DNA of 64,000 nt from Cymodocea nodosa (Eukaryota; Streptophyta; Magnoliopsida; Alismatales; Cymodoceaceae), in contig CM072340.1 of assembly GCA_036874045.1 (NCBI GenBank), forward strand, positions 3,797,001-3,861,000, read 5' to 3'. The stretch's first letter is position 1; every line of letters begins with the position of its first letter. The translations under genes and the position numbers were made by a program. Positions 45,252 through 56,983 of the stretch are shown piece after piece. The notes below the pieces were generated by a model that saw nothing but the letters and a program-made list of their open reading frames with translations, was not told the origin of the DNA and did not search any database.

Positions 45252-46700
45252 ACAGAATAGCAGACGATAAAAGTTCAGAATCGAAAAGTTTGATGAAAAA
45301 GATTTCAAATACTGGAGGTCTCAAATAGAAGACTGTATCAGAAGGATCTTCATCAACCTCTGTTCGAAAGAAAATAAGAGAAGATAGACCAAGAAGAGTG
45401 GGAGCTGCTAGACAGAAAGACGTTAAATCTTGTCAAATTATCACTGGTAAGAAATGTTTACTCGAATGTTACCAAAGAGAGAATAGTTGACTTGATGAAA
45501 GTACTGCTTAACATGTATGAGAAGTCATCAACCATCAACAAGGTATTTCTTATGCATAGATTATTTAATCTGAAAATACATGAAATTGGAAATGTAACAA
45601 ACCACATTAATGAGTTAAATACTATATTAAATCAACTACATTCAGTAGACATAGTATTTGACGATGAAATCAGGGCTTTGATTTTGTTATCCTTATTACC
45701 AAAAAGTTGGTCTCCTATTGTGACTGGTGTAAGTAGTTCACTAAGTCATGAAAAGTTCAAAATAAGTGACATCCAAGATTTAATTTTGAATAAAAACATT
45801 TGCAGAAAAAAAGAACTATCAACCTCAACTTCTACCCTTAGGGCGTGTTAGTGCATGACGGAAAATTCTGACAGAAAGGAAAAGGAAAATTCTGACGGAA
45901 AGGAAATGGAAAATTTGTAACGGAAAGGAAAAGGAAAATTCTGAGAGGGGTTTAGTGCAGGACGGAAAATTCTGATGGAAATTCTGACAAAAGTTTATTA
46001 CAACTAATATTCGAAAAATACAAATACATCTTAATTGAAATATTACAATACGAAATAATATCATCTAGTTCTTCCATCCCACATTGCCATCATCATATCT
46101 TCTCGCATCTTATCTGCCATTTCTTTTCTTTGTTCTTGAGTCATTCGAACCTAGGCATTGCTTTCTATATGTATCTCTCTCATTGGTTGTATGTCATCAA
46201 TAATATTTAACTCTTCCAACTCATCTAGCAGGTCCTCAAGTAAATCTTCCTTATCAGTCTTACGAATTCCGTCAGGCACGAGAGAGGGAGAAAAATTTTC
46301 TGAATGAGGGCGATCGGAAATTTTATGACGGTAAAGGAAATTTTTGGATTTTATACAACGGTAAAATCCGACTTTCCTTTCCGTCAAGTGTAATGCACAC
46401 TAACAGCATTCTGACGGAATTCAATAATTTTCCTTTCCGTCAGCTGAATTCCGTCAGGCACTAACCCCCCCTTAGTGTTGAAAGTAAAATGAGAAGTAAA
46501 TCAAAACAATTTAAATCTGAAGGAATATTAAAATCCAGAAGTACCAGCAAAATGAGGTCAGGTCAGATATTAAATGTTGGAATTGTAATCAAAGAAGGTA
46601 CTTCAAGTCACAGTGCAAGGCTCTTAAGAAAGACAGCAAAGAAAAGAGATCTGAAGAAGCAGGAGCAAATGTTGTCTCCTACGATTTAGATGATGTCCTA
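45252..46700 (+). pseudogene. element G gag, interrupted by a DNA transposon
   Basis: 45492-45840 is open (LLNMYEKSSTINKVFLMHR, GNVTNHINELNTILNQLHS, LLPKSWSPIVTGVSSSLSH) and stops at the insertion. After 46474 gag resumes (VESKMRSKSKQFKSE, RSTSKMRSG) and the zinc knuckle follows in a shifted frame. Removing the insert and one TTA restores collinearity with element B gag at SAYSVESRG. Confidence 0.87.
45841..46471 (-). mobile_element. PIF/Harbinger-type non-autonomous element with transposase remnant
   Basis: 631 bp flanked by TTA (45838-45840 and 46472-46474). Terminal inverted repeats match at 18 of 21 positions: GGGCGTGTTAGTGC at the left, GGGGGGGTTAGTGC as the complement of the right, continuing to TGACGG. 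Subterminal GACGGAAA/TTCCGTCA words recur many times. The minus strand, about 46240-46065, encodes DLLDELEELNIIDDIQPM, one stop, then MTQEQRKEMADKMREDMMA and a terminal stop. This resembles the C-terminal end of plant HARBI1/ALP1-like transposases. A second TIR-like GGGTTTAGTGCAGGACGG at about 45950 suggests a rearranged or nested copy. Confidence 0.82.
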
Positions 46701-46719
46701 GTATGTTATATGGATAGTT

Positions 46720-47845
46720 CCATTGACTCATAGGTACTAGACTTAGGAACTTCATTTCACACTACCTACAAGAAAGATTTGTTGCATAATTATCGTACAA
46801 CTCCTGTAAAGAAAGTATATCTTACCAACACTAGTTTGGATATATTGGGAAGAGAAGAGATACACATAAAAACAAAACAAGAGATATGAAAATTGCAGGA
46901 AGTCAAATATGTTCCTGATCTTACAAAACAATTAATTTTCATAAGCTCACTAGATAATGATAATTACCAGATTGGCTTTGGTGCAGGCAAATAGAAGGTA
47001 ACCAAAGGTGCAAGAGTTGTTGCCTCAAGATAGAGAACTGACACCTTGTATTTAACATCAGATCAAGATGACACTATTACAACAGTCAGTGACACTGAAA
47101 ACACTGACTTATAACATAAGAGAATAAGATACCTCAATGAGAAATGACTGAAGGTTTTAATGGCAAAAGGGAAAATCCTTAAGTTGAAGAATGTTAATTT
47201 AAGGGTATGTGAGGACTACATTAAAGGAAAGCAAAAGAAAGTCAGCTTTGCCAAGACTTCTCATGATCTAAAGTCAAAAATTGGAGTTGGTTCACCCAAA
47301 TGTGTGGAAGTCTGCCCCTATCAATTCTTTAGGAGGTGTTCTTTACTATGTCACTTTTATTGACGACAGTACCAAGAAAGTGTGAATTTATTTTCTGAAA
47401 CAAAAGTCTGAAGTTTTCCAAGTCCTCAAGAAATGAAAGGTAGAAGAGGAAAATCAGAGTGAGAGGAAAATTAAATTTATTAAGTCAAACAATGGAAGAG
47501 AATATGACAATCAAGAATTTAAAATCTATTGTGAAGAGCAAAGAATTAGAAGGCAGAAGACTGTAGTTAAAACTCCACAACAAAATGAAGTTGCTAAAAG
47601 AATAAACAAGACCTTGAATAAATAGACAAAATGCATGAGACTACATATAATTTTTCCCAAAACATTCTAGGCAAAAGCTATCAATACAGCTACCTATCTA
47701 ATAAATAAAAGACTATCTGTTCCAATGAGACTTAAAAATCTTGAAGAATTGTGAACTGGAAAAGATGTCAATTATGTTCACTTGAAAGTCTTTGAATCCA
47801 AGTCATTTGTCCACTTGAACAATGACAAAAGGTACAAGTTGGTTT
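46720..47845 (+). pseudogene. element G protease and integrase
   Basis: The protease site reads VLDLGTSFHTTYKK (family DSGAS) after a TAG where element B has Trp. 47160-47363 is the pre-integrase tail and integrase start (VNLRVCEDYIKGKQKK). Integrase continues with DDSTKK-like words, SNNGREYDNQEFK (family SDNGGEYD, catalytic Asp to Asn) and TPQQNEVAK (Glu kept), then degraded C-terminal sequence to 47845. Confidence 0.82.
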
Positions 47846-48381
47846 CATCTTTGGAACTAATGAAATTTAAGTAACTAGTTTGCAAAACAGATGCAAAATC
47901 AGTTTAAAATGAGCTTAATGGGTGAGTTAATATTCTTTTTAGATTAAAAACCAATATGTAGAAAAATCTAGTTCTAATTCTGATATAAATAAATTAAAAC
48001 AAGAAATTGGTAGACTAAAGTTTAAACTAGAAGCTTTTACTAAGGGAGATAAGAAACTGACCAATATTATTAATAATTATAAAGTCTTTGGTGATAGAAC
48101 TGGTATAGGTTTTAATTATGAACCACCAAAAACCTATATTTCTGTTAATTTTTCAAACAGCTATAAAATAGACTATGAAAATGGCTATTTGAAAACTATT
48201 AATAAAGAAAAAGTTATCTATGTGTTAAAAAGAAATTTTGCTAATTGAAATAACACATGGATTTCAAAACAAAATAGATTTCAAATTTTTTCCACTGACA
48301 TAAATGGACTCAAGAAAATATGAGTACCAAAAGATATGATTATGACTGTTCTTGCAGGTCAAAACTAAAAGATCATGGTGA
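47846..48381 (+). pseudogene. element F rearranged start: RT fragment joined to gag tail
   Basis: 47848-47945 reads as RT (IFGTTNE, then QNQFKMSLMGELIFF in shifting frames, matching 50440-50515), yet it lies before gag. From 47951 the sequence is gag tail (SDINKLKQEIGRLKFKLEA, VFGDRTGIGFNYEPP) leading to protease at 48382. RT upstream of gag cannot be original, so this is a breakpoint. Confidence 0.75.
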
Positions 48382-49894
48382 GTGATGGACAGTGGTGCTT
48401 TAAAGCATATAACTGGAGATAAATCTATCTTAAAAGACCTAAAGAAGATTGACGGAGGAAATGTCAGATTTGGTAATGATCAGAAAGGTAAAATTATTAA
48501 AATTGGATCTATTTATGTAAATGATAAAATAATTATAGATAATGTTTTGTTAGTTGAAAATTTAGAGCACAATTTAATTAGTATTGCACAGAAGATAAAG
48601 GTTATATGATTTTGTTTAAATCTAAGAAATGTTTAGTTATTGATGAAAATTCTAATGAAGTTAAATTTACTGCTCATAGAAGGAATGATGTATGTTTTCT
48701 AAATTTACTTGATGATACTTTTACTACTGATTCTTATTTAATTACAAATAATTTAGACAATGCATGGTTATGGCATCGTAGACTAGGTCATATTCATATG
48801 AAGCAACTAGATAAGTTAGCTAAGAAGAACCTAGTAGATAGTTTACCCAATTTGAGATTTAAAAAGGATAAAATCTGTGATGCATGTAAATTAGAAAAAC
48901 AAAAGAAGAGTTCTTTTAGATCAGGTAAGCAAATTATATCTAGAAGAATTTGAAATTAATTCATATAGATTTATTTAGCCCTACTAGAACTGAAAGTTTA
49001 GGTGAAAAGAAATATGTATTTGTTCTAGTTGATTTTTCAAGATATACTTGAGTAATTTTTCTAAGACATAAAAGTGAAGTATTTGAGGAATTTAAGATTT
49101 TTCTGAATCTAGTTCAAAATGAAAAGCAATTGAAAGTTTAAAAAATTAAAAGTAATTATAGAGGGGAATTTGAAAATAAAAATATGGAAAAGCTTTGTCA
49201 AAATTTAAGAATAGAACATAGATTTGTCTTTCCTAGAGCCCCTTCTCAAAATGAAGTTATAGAGAGAAAAAATAGATCTCTTCAAGAAATAGTTCGAACT
49301 ATGCTAAATGAAAATAAGGTTGTTTATTATTTTTAGGCTGAGGCAGTTAATACTGTATGTTATATTTTAAATAAAGTAATCCTAAGAAAAGAATTAGATA
49401 AGACTCCTTTTGGGAAGAATTCCTAAAGTTTATTATTTTAAAGCTTTTGGATCTAAATGTTTTATTCTAAATACAAAGGAGAATAAAGATAAATTTAAAG
49501 CAAAATCTAATAAAGATATATTTTTGGAATATTCTTCAAAAAGCAAAGCTTATAGAGTTTATAATAAAATTTCCTTGGCTGTTGAAAAATCAATGCATAT
49601 AAATTTTGATGAAGAACCAAGTAGTAATTCAAGAGACATTATTGATACTTCTAAAGATAAATGTGATGAATTAAATATTAGAGAATCTAGTACCATAGGT
49701 CAAGAAAGAAATGATAACCCTATGTCTCATAAATTTTTACCTCAACACCCTAAAGAATTTATTATTAGTGATATTTCAAAAGATGTACAAACAAGATCTA
49801 GAATCAATGTATTCAGGTATTATGCATTTCTATCTGAAATAGAACTTAAAAATATTGATGAAGCATTACATGATGAATTTTGTATTAGTACCAT
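48382..49894 (+). pseudogene. element F protease and integrase
   Basis: Protease MDSGALKHITGDKS (48382, active-site DSG kept). Pre-integrase 48606-48953 with WHRRLGH and CDACKLEK. Integrase core in a shifted frame: HIDLFSPTR (first Asp), KSNYRGEFENK (second Asp replaced by Asn), SQNEVIERKNRS (Glu kept), stops at Trp codons (RYT-stop-V, YYF-stop-A). 49410-49898 is the C-terminal part (CFILNTKENKDKFKAK, KAYRVYNKISLAVE) with an acidic tail. Confidence 0.87.
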
Positions 49895-51374
49895 GTAGGA
49901 AAAACTTAATCAATTTAGAAGAAATAAAGTATGGGATTTAGTTCCTAAACCCCAAGATCATTCAATTATAGGTACTAAATGGGTATTTAAGAATAAATCT
50001 GATGAATCAATGCATGTAATTAGAAATAAGGCTAGATTAATAGCCCAAGGGTATAACCAGCAAGAGAGAATAGATTTTGAAGAAATTTTTTCTCCTATAA
50101 CTAAATTAGAATCAATTAGAATATTTCTAGCTTTTACTACTCATATGAATTTTAAACTATATCAAATGAATGTCAAAAGTGCATTTCTAAATGGTTTAAT
50201 TAAAGAAAAAGTATATGTTAGACAACCACTTGGTTTTGCAAATGCAAATTATCATGAGCATATTTTCAAACTGAAAAAGGCCTTGTATGGTTTGAAACAA
50301 GCTCCAAGAGCTTAATATGATAAGCTAAAATCTTTTCTATTAAATAATGATTTTTCTATTGGTAAGGTTGATAATACATTATTCTTTAAGAAAAATTATC
50401 TACATCTGTTAGTTGTTCAAATTTATGTTGATATCATTTTTAGAACAACTAATAAAGATTTGCAAAATAAATGAAGAATCAGTTTGAGATGAGTTTAATG
50501 GGTAAGCTGACATTCTTTCTAGGATTGCAAATTAAACAAGTTGAGAAAGGAATTTTTATGTATCAAAAAAAATATACAAAGAAACTTTTAAAAAAATTTA
50601 GAATGAGTAACTGCAAGTCCTCAAGCACTCCTATGAGTTCATCAATTAAATTGGATAAAAATGAATTTAGACTAGCTGTTGATATTACAAAATATAAAAG
50701 AATGATAGGTTTCTTTCTTTATTTAACAACTTCTAGACCTAATATCATGCTCAGTATTTGTGTCTATGCTCATTTTCAAACTCAACCAAAAGAATCTCAC
50801 CTATCTACACTCAAAAGGATAATAAAATACTTACAAGAAACTTCAAATTTTGGTTTAATGTATTTCAAAGATAGCAGCTTAGATCTAATTGAATACAGTG
50901 ATGCTAATTATGCTGTATACAAGTCTAATAGAAAGAGTACTAGTAGAACTTACCAACTGTTTGGTAGTTCATTAATTTCATAGTTTAGTAAGAAGCATAA
51001 TTGTGTTGCTTTATCAACTACTGAAATTGAATATGTTGCTACTACCTTATGTTGTACACAAATTCTCTAGATGAAACAAACAATGAAAGATTATGGAATT
51101 ATATATGAAAAAACTCCTATTAATTGTAACAGTAACAATGTAATTAGTTTGTCATGCAATTAGTTTGTCAAATAATCCTATGCTGCACTCTCAGGCAAAA
51201 CATATTGAGATAAGACACTATTTTTTAAGAGATAATGTTATGAAGGATAATATTAAGTTGAATTTTATTTCCACTCATGAGTAGTTGACAGATATTTTCA
51301 TAAAACCTCTTAAAGAAAAACAATTCATTAAATTAAGAAGAGATTTAGGAATATGCTACCTTAATGATTTCTAA
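49895..51374 (+). pseudogene. element F reverse transcriptase / RNase H
   Basis: RT start GTKWVFKNKSDE, KARLIAQGYNQQERIDFEEIF and NVKSAFLNGLIKEKVYVRQP (50010-50315), then a stop for Trp. The catalytic box reads YVD-IIF (50424-50441), having lost one GAT codon of YVDD in frame. 50471-50983 is RT tail and RNase H start (FFLGLQIKQVEKG, SDANYAVYKSNRKSTS). RNase H continues with stops to 51374. A short duplication of AATTAGTTTGTCA occurs at 51139-51172. Confidence 0.88.
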
Positions 51375-52935
51375 ACATTACCTTCTATCTTTTATCTTCT
51401 ACATTCTAAATAATTTCTTCACCATCTTATTTCTATTACTGTTTCATATTGAATTATTTTGATGATTTACTTTAATTTAGCCATTTTTGAGAATAATTAC
51501 TGGTTCTTTTTTTTGTTTACTAATTTTCTTGTTTCAAAATCTTTTTCAAAATTAAAAAAAAAAAAAAATTACTTATGGCTAAAGCTTCACAAATAGAATA
51601 ATGCCCACATGACACTTAGAATGAGGATCTAAATCCAAAAAATAGTCAAGTTACCATATTAATTCAGTGATTATATTCCTCTTTCCTAGACTGAATATTA
51701 TATGATTAGATAATTTAGAGGAATTTAATATGTTAGGATGAAAAACAAGAAAAAGTGGTTGAAAGCAAAAAGACTTAAGATATTTAACCTGACTTTATCC
51801 TAATGTTTTTAACTTTCTACGCTCTTTTATTTTCAGTACTATCAACATGTTTGCCAAATCGAAAAAAAAAAGAAAATTTAGAATATTGGTTGCAAAGAGC
51901 AACCAACTACAATAAAAAAAAAAAGGACAAAAAACCTAGATTATGGCTATGCAGTACTAACAGATACATATTTCTCAAAGTTTCTTCTTTTCCCCTTAGT
52001 TATCTACATAACAGACATTGTCAAGGGAAAATATACTTTAAGATTGCTTCATGGAATTTTTAAACTAGCTGGAGAAAGCATATTAAATAATTCTGAATTT
52101 TTCTATTCTAAAACATTAAGTTATAACATTGCAGTCTATGAAAATTGGTTATTAAGGTTAATAAGGTGAACCATAGGATCAAGTCTTTATGCTAAGTGAA
52201 GGGTGTAATTTAACCTAATTGTGGGGACTTGACTTCTTCAGTAATCTTCACAAAAATAAAAACACAATACACATGAAAAATTAACAATCAAAAAGACTTC
52301 AGTATATTTATATACATATATATATATCCTTAATGTTCTTTCTGTTCTACAGCAACTCAATAGAAAATTTTTAAAAAAAAAAACAAAACAACATTTTCTT
52401 ATGTGTTCATTTTTTCATTTAAATAGGGGGAGTTTCTAATTTTTTTGATTTTCCTAATTTTCTCTATTTTAATCTCTATTATCTTAAATTGGTTGACACA
52501 TATCTAAGGAGAGTAATTATTTTACTTGGAAGAATATCTATAGTCATTAGAGAATTAATTTGTTACCTCACAAATTTTTCAATCAGTTAGGCTTGTAACT
52601 ATCCAAAAATTCATTGGTTTCAAGAAATTACTGGTTCTGTGTTTTTAGTTCTTTTTCAAACAGTTAGCCTTGTAACTATCTGAAAATTCTTTTCTTTCGA
52701 CAAGTTCAGTCTGTAACTTTCCAAATTTCCATTCATTGCATTCTGTAGGTTTTAAGTTAGAATTCTAACTCACCGATTTCTAGAACTTTCTGATATTTAT
52801 GTGCTTTCAGAGGGTTATATTCTCACTCTATCTCGACCTTCCGATACTCAAATCTTTCGTCTACTCTTCTGAATAGCTAAGTCTAAACGTTTTTCTGGCC
52901 TTTCTCAGCAAGAAAAAGAATAATAAATTCAAATC
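51374..52935 (+). other. element F spacer between pol and third ORF
   Basis: Non-coding, AT-rich, with poly-A runs at 51552-51568 and 51916-51926. From about 52580 to 52870 it carries repeated GTAACTATCCAAAAATTC, GTAACTATCTGAAAATTC and AACTTTCCAAA words, the same motif that builds the LTR dyad arrays. The motif therefore also occurs in internal sequence just before the third ORF. Confidence 0.6.
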
Positions 52936-55077
52936 ATGGAACAAGAACTTCAAACAGGTATGATAGATCTCTCTCTTGGAAAAGTTCAACTGACTTTTTC
53001 TGCCAGAGAAGAAGTTAAGGATATTGAATCAGTCTATGACACTTCAAACATTATCACTCGTTTACTCTGTTTAGAAAAACAACTCTTTGTTCTTAGAAAA
53101 TTTTGTCTAATAAACTTATCTAACAATAATAGGAAGAAGTTGACAACTAAACAGCGAACCTTGAAAAGAAAATCAACCAAAACTTCAAATGAAAATAAGA
53201 AACAGAAGACCAAGTCTATATGTTCATCATAGAGTAGTCAAACACCTTCTGTTACTCCCAAGGTTTCTAAGGATTCTTCTTCAGATGATAAAGAAATATT
53301 TACTACTAAAGTTAATTTCTTAGAACCTTAATTTAAATCAATTTTTGAGACTTATGTCAGTCAATTTTTAAGCAATTCTGTAGATACTATTACTTCTGAG
53401 AAACATGCATTGTATATAACCCTACAGTTATAGGATACATTACTAAGGAAGAGAAATCAAGTTTTACTCAATATACTCAGTGAGCAACCTGACATAAAAA
53501 TTCAAGAACCCTCAAAACCTACCTTCTACCATGCTTTTTCTAACATGACACATAAGAAGAAATCAGTGGCTGAACCTGAATTTTTTTTACCTAAGAAAGA
53601 GGTTAATTTTAGGCATGTAGCTGAGAGAACTTATCCTACAATCCCTGAAATCAGTATTGGTACTCTATATCAAATTACTTCTGGTCCAACTCGTATGATT
53701 TCTACATCTTCTCAGTTTCTGCTAACAGCTTCTCAAGTTCCTTCAACAGATACTCCCAAACCTTAGTTTACCTACTCTAGGAGAAGAAAGAAAACTCTCT
53801 CTTCTCATCCAAGATTTGCAGACAATGTTTCTGAAAATAAAGAAGAGTCCACCTCTTCCTACAGATAATTCACCAAAGTAGGCTATCGAAAATCAAGATA
53901 TTCCTCCTCTAAGCCCTCCTAAAGCTCAGTCGACTTCATCAGATGTATCTCATTCAATCCTTTCTCTTCATACTAATCAAGTCATTAAGGGATTGTATGA
54001 CGATTCAGGCTCTACTGGTGGTTCTCCTCCACATGTAGCCACTCCACCACTTGTAAACCCTAAAGCAGATGAAGATCCGGAGGTAAAATCAAATTCTTCT
54101 TCAGCAATCCCTACAAATGAATATTATTTCAAATCTACTGCAACTAAGGATTTATTCTACAATAAATATAAGAACATGAAAATTATTTACAGCATACTTG
54201 TCAATTTTCAAGGAATGGATACAATTCACAACCTGCTCAATCATCAAGGACTTTTAAGTCTTATTTCTACTCCATCTAGATTATCAATTTTTGAAAACCT
54301 AATTCCCCTTTTCTACTCTAATCTTGAGATTTTTTCCCATTATTTCCTATTGCACTTGCCCAACCAAATAATAAGGATTGATGAAGAATTTTTGGAGACC
54401 CTTTTTGAAATACCATCTACTAGTATAAATATTTTCCTTTCATCAGAACTAAGTTGACAGAAAAACGAAATGAATAAATTGATTGGAAAATTTCTTGATA
54501 AACATTTCAAATTGGTTAAGCAAACAAATCTTCATGGTTTGGCTCAAATGATAGCCACTATTCTGTCTTGCCCTATATTTCAGAAAATAGGTCATGTAGA
54601 TGAACTGGAGATAAAAGTTTACTAAGCTACTTATGCTGTAATGGCTGGTATAAAAGTTAACTAAACAAAAATAATTTTGCTCAGATATCTTATCTGTAAA
54701 GTTTTTTGTTTTATGGAGACTTCATTTGCAATCTGATAGCCAGATATGTTAACTTGTTGGACAAACATCTCAAACTGATTAAAAAAAGAGCACTGTAGTT
54801 AAAGGATCTTCAAAGAATGTCTTCTACAGATCCTATAAAGGTGTCTACTCCTTTTCAACTATCTACACATCAGAGTCCTCTTCGTGCATCATCTTTATCT
54901 CCTCAAGAAAATCCAACTCTTATAGTTGACAGTTCAGTCACCCTCTTATAATAAAATGAGCTTCTGCTTCAGCATATTCAGATGCTTTTGAATCAAGTTG
55001 CTCATCTAGAACAACTTTTGAGAGAGAGGGTTGTCTTAATTCAAGAACTATTACATAAACGGTCAACTGATCATTAG
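52936..55077 (+). pseudogene. element F third ORF (SIRE 'envelope-like' position)
   Basis: Starts MEQELQTGMIDLSLGKVQL at 52936 and runs in broken frames to KRSTDH-stop near 55077, about 700 codons. First part: helical, then a Lys-rich basic stretch (KRKSTKTSNENKKQKTK). Middle: Ser/Pro-rich. 53993-54457: a folded-looking domain (NEYYFKSTATKDLFYNKYK, LLNHQGLLSLISTP, LIPLFYSNLE, EEFLETLFEIP). This parallels the C-terminal domain of the D third ORF. No transmembrane segment stands out, so I name it only by position. Stops at about 53230, 53330, 53765 and 54458 break it. Confidence 0.68.
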
Positions 55078-55241
55078 CTATGTATTCTATTTTCTTTTAT
55101 TTTGTTTACTCATGTATCTACTTTATTCAAAATTCAATGAAATCACATTTTTGACTTGTCGACTGTCTCCTTTAATATTTTCTCTACTTTTTAATTCTGA
55201 CAAATGGAGAGAATGCATATGTTTACAGTTTTGTTATTATT

Positions 55242-55255
55242 AAAAAGAGAGAGAT
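55242..55255 (+). other. element F polypurine tract
   Basis: AAAAAGAGAGAGAT directly before the LTR start, which reads TATTAGTTTATT (terminal TG changed to TA). The position matches the tracts of B and D. Confidence 0.75.
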
Positions 55256-56983
55256 TATTAGTTTATTATTTTATAAGTTAATTTTGATGATGAAAAACAT
55301 GTATTTAATATCCCTAAAATAATTTTTGCAGTCATTCTATTGAGACTGAAATTATCTAATTGCTATATATTTAGAAATCTTTTGAAAATAGATTTCGAAA
55401 TGTTTTCATTTTTGTCTAAGTGGCTGATCGAAGAGTTACACTGCAAGTCACCATACAAAACAGGTAAATTAGATAGTTAACTCTTTTTCTTGGTTAATCA
55501 GAGAGTTATTTCTATAACTATCCAAAAAGAATTTTTCTTCAGTAAGTTAAGTTTTTCCCTACTCAAATGGTTTTTATTTCTAAGTATCCGAAGTGTCTTT
55601 GGTTTCGGATAGTTAAGTTTTTAAGTTTCAGATAGTTAGCCGTTTTCTGATTTAATGTATTTTCGATTACTTTCTTCTGAAGGACACGTGTCATGCTCTT
55701 ATCACTTGACTTAAGTGACTTTTCAGAAGGTTATAATGTAACTATCCGAAAACCCTTAAGAATCGAAGAGTTACCTTCAGTAAATATCTAAAATCTATTT
55801 TTAACCTTTGGATAGTTAATTTTAATGTTATTTCTGACTTAAATGACTTTCGGAAAGTTATGAATGTAATTATCTAAAAACCTTTAAGAATCAAAGTTAT
55901 CTTTTATGAGTATTCGAAACACGTTTTCTCCATCAAATAGTTTATTTTTAATATTTTACGCTATTGTTTCAAAAGGACACGTGTTTTAATTTAAATGCAT
56001 GACTTAAGTGGTCTTTCGAAACGTTAGCTCTATCTATCCAAAATGTTTTTGAGTTTCGACAGATTATCCTTCTAAGTCTCTAATTTTCTAAAAACCTCCG
56101 AAAATTTTATTTTTATAGAATCTACAATTGCTATTTATTAACTATTTTGGCAAGATATCTCTTAATTACAGATTTCAAATTAATTATGATTAAATATTGC
56201 TGGAAATGGATTACTACACAAGGAATCTAACCATTTTCAAAATCCTTTCCATATATGCAAATTTCAAAAGAAGAATACAAAGGGATTTGCAGAAAACAGA
56301 AAATATAGAGAACACATAAATTTTCAGCACACAGAATGAGAAATTGGTTTTTCAACAATCCTATAAACACTCTGAATATTCGTTTGCAACAAAGCACTGA
56401 AGATTAAAGCCTGTAGATCAATCAAGATTTCTCCCAGAGCTTCATTAAACGACTCCCCACAGGAGTTATCTTTGTGTTGTGTGTTTTAACATTTTGAGTC
56501 TATGACTCCTACAATAAAATTGTTTTCTCATTGTGTTTGAAAACCCTAACTCACAAAGGTGTTGTGAGTATACCTTCACAAGGTCAAAACTTTAGTGAAA
56601 AGAGTGAAGTGTGATACTTCACTTACTCAAGATTAAGGTCTTGAATACATAAAGTTAGTACTCTGTGTGAGATTTTTATTTAGCTTATAAAAACATCTGT
56701 AAAGTTGTTGCTTAGTCTGCAAAAGTAACTTATTTAAGGTTTGTACTTAGCCTTAAAAGTACTTAATGGAATTCTCAAGATTATAACCTTAAGAAGTGGG
56801 CTATCCAATTTGGGGAATCACTATAAAATTCTTTGTGTCATTTACTTTCTGCTTTGCATTTTACAAATCTAAAATCAATTAATTAAGGTTCATTAGTGTC
56901 AACAGCTTCCGAAAATTTAAAAGCAAAATAAATTTGATTAGGACACTATTCACCTCCCCTTAGTGTATCATTCGATCCCATCA
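55256..56983 (+). repeat. element F 3' LTR
   Basis: About 1.73 kb. It ends with CTATTCACCTCCCCTTAGTG and CATTCGATCCCATCA, the terminal block of this group. 55430-56110 is an array of TAACTATCCGAAAA/TTTCGGATAGTTA words with ACTTAAGTGACTTT spacers and CACGTG. R-region words near 56815-56840 (GGGGAATCACTATAAAATTC). No second F LTR lies in the window. A fragment of this LTR (56429-56485) is repeated just beyond its end (56985-57040). Confidence 0.8.

Larger units (their letters stand above)
45250..47845 (+). mobile_element. element G: decayed copy of element B family, no LTRs
   Basis: Plus strand. gag (45252-46700, interrupted by a PIF/Harbinger-type insertion), protease (about 46735), pre-integrase/integrase (47030-47845). 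It aligns with element B gag and integrase throughout. The gag start ATG is ATA here. The right end stops after LNNDKRYKL and runs into an RT fragment of the F family, so it has been joined by a rearrangement. Confidence 0.85.
47846..56983 (+). mobile_element. element F: SIRE-like Ty1/copia element, 5' truncated
   Basis: Plus strand: a stray RT fragment (47846-47950), gag C-terminal end (47951-48370), protease, integrase, RT, RNase H (to 51374), spacer, third ORF (52936-55077), purine tract and 3' LTR (55256-56983). The 5' LTR, primer site and most of gag are missing. It is the most complete pol plus third ORF in the window, but with disabled catalytic sites. It is flanked on the right by an inverted pol fragment of the same family (H). 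Confidence 0.87.

Noticed and set aside
46151..46387. Stand-alone small protein of 78 residues
   Set aside because: The first half is TIR and subterminal sequence of the Harbinger-type element. Only the acidic tail resembles transposase, so it is a remnant and not a gene.
2545..56983. Integrated plant virus (caulimovirid) origin for the RT sequences
   Set aside because: Integrase precedes RT in the copia elements, integrase is present in all, and LTRs, primer sites and purine tracts are in place. No movement or coat protein motif was seen.
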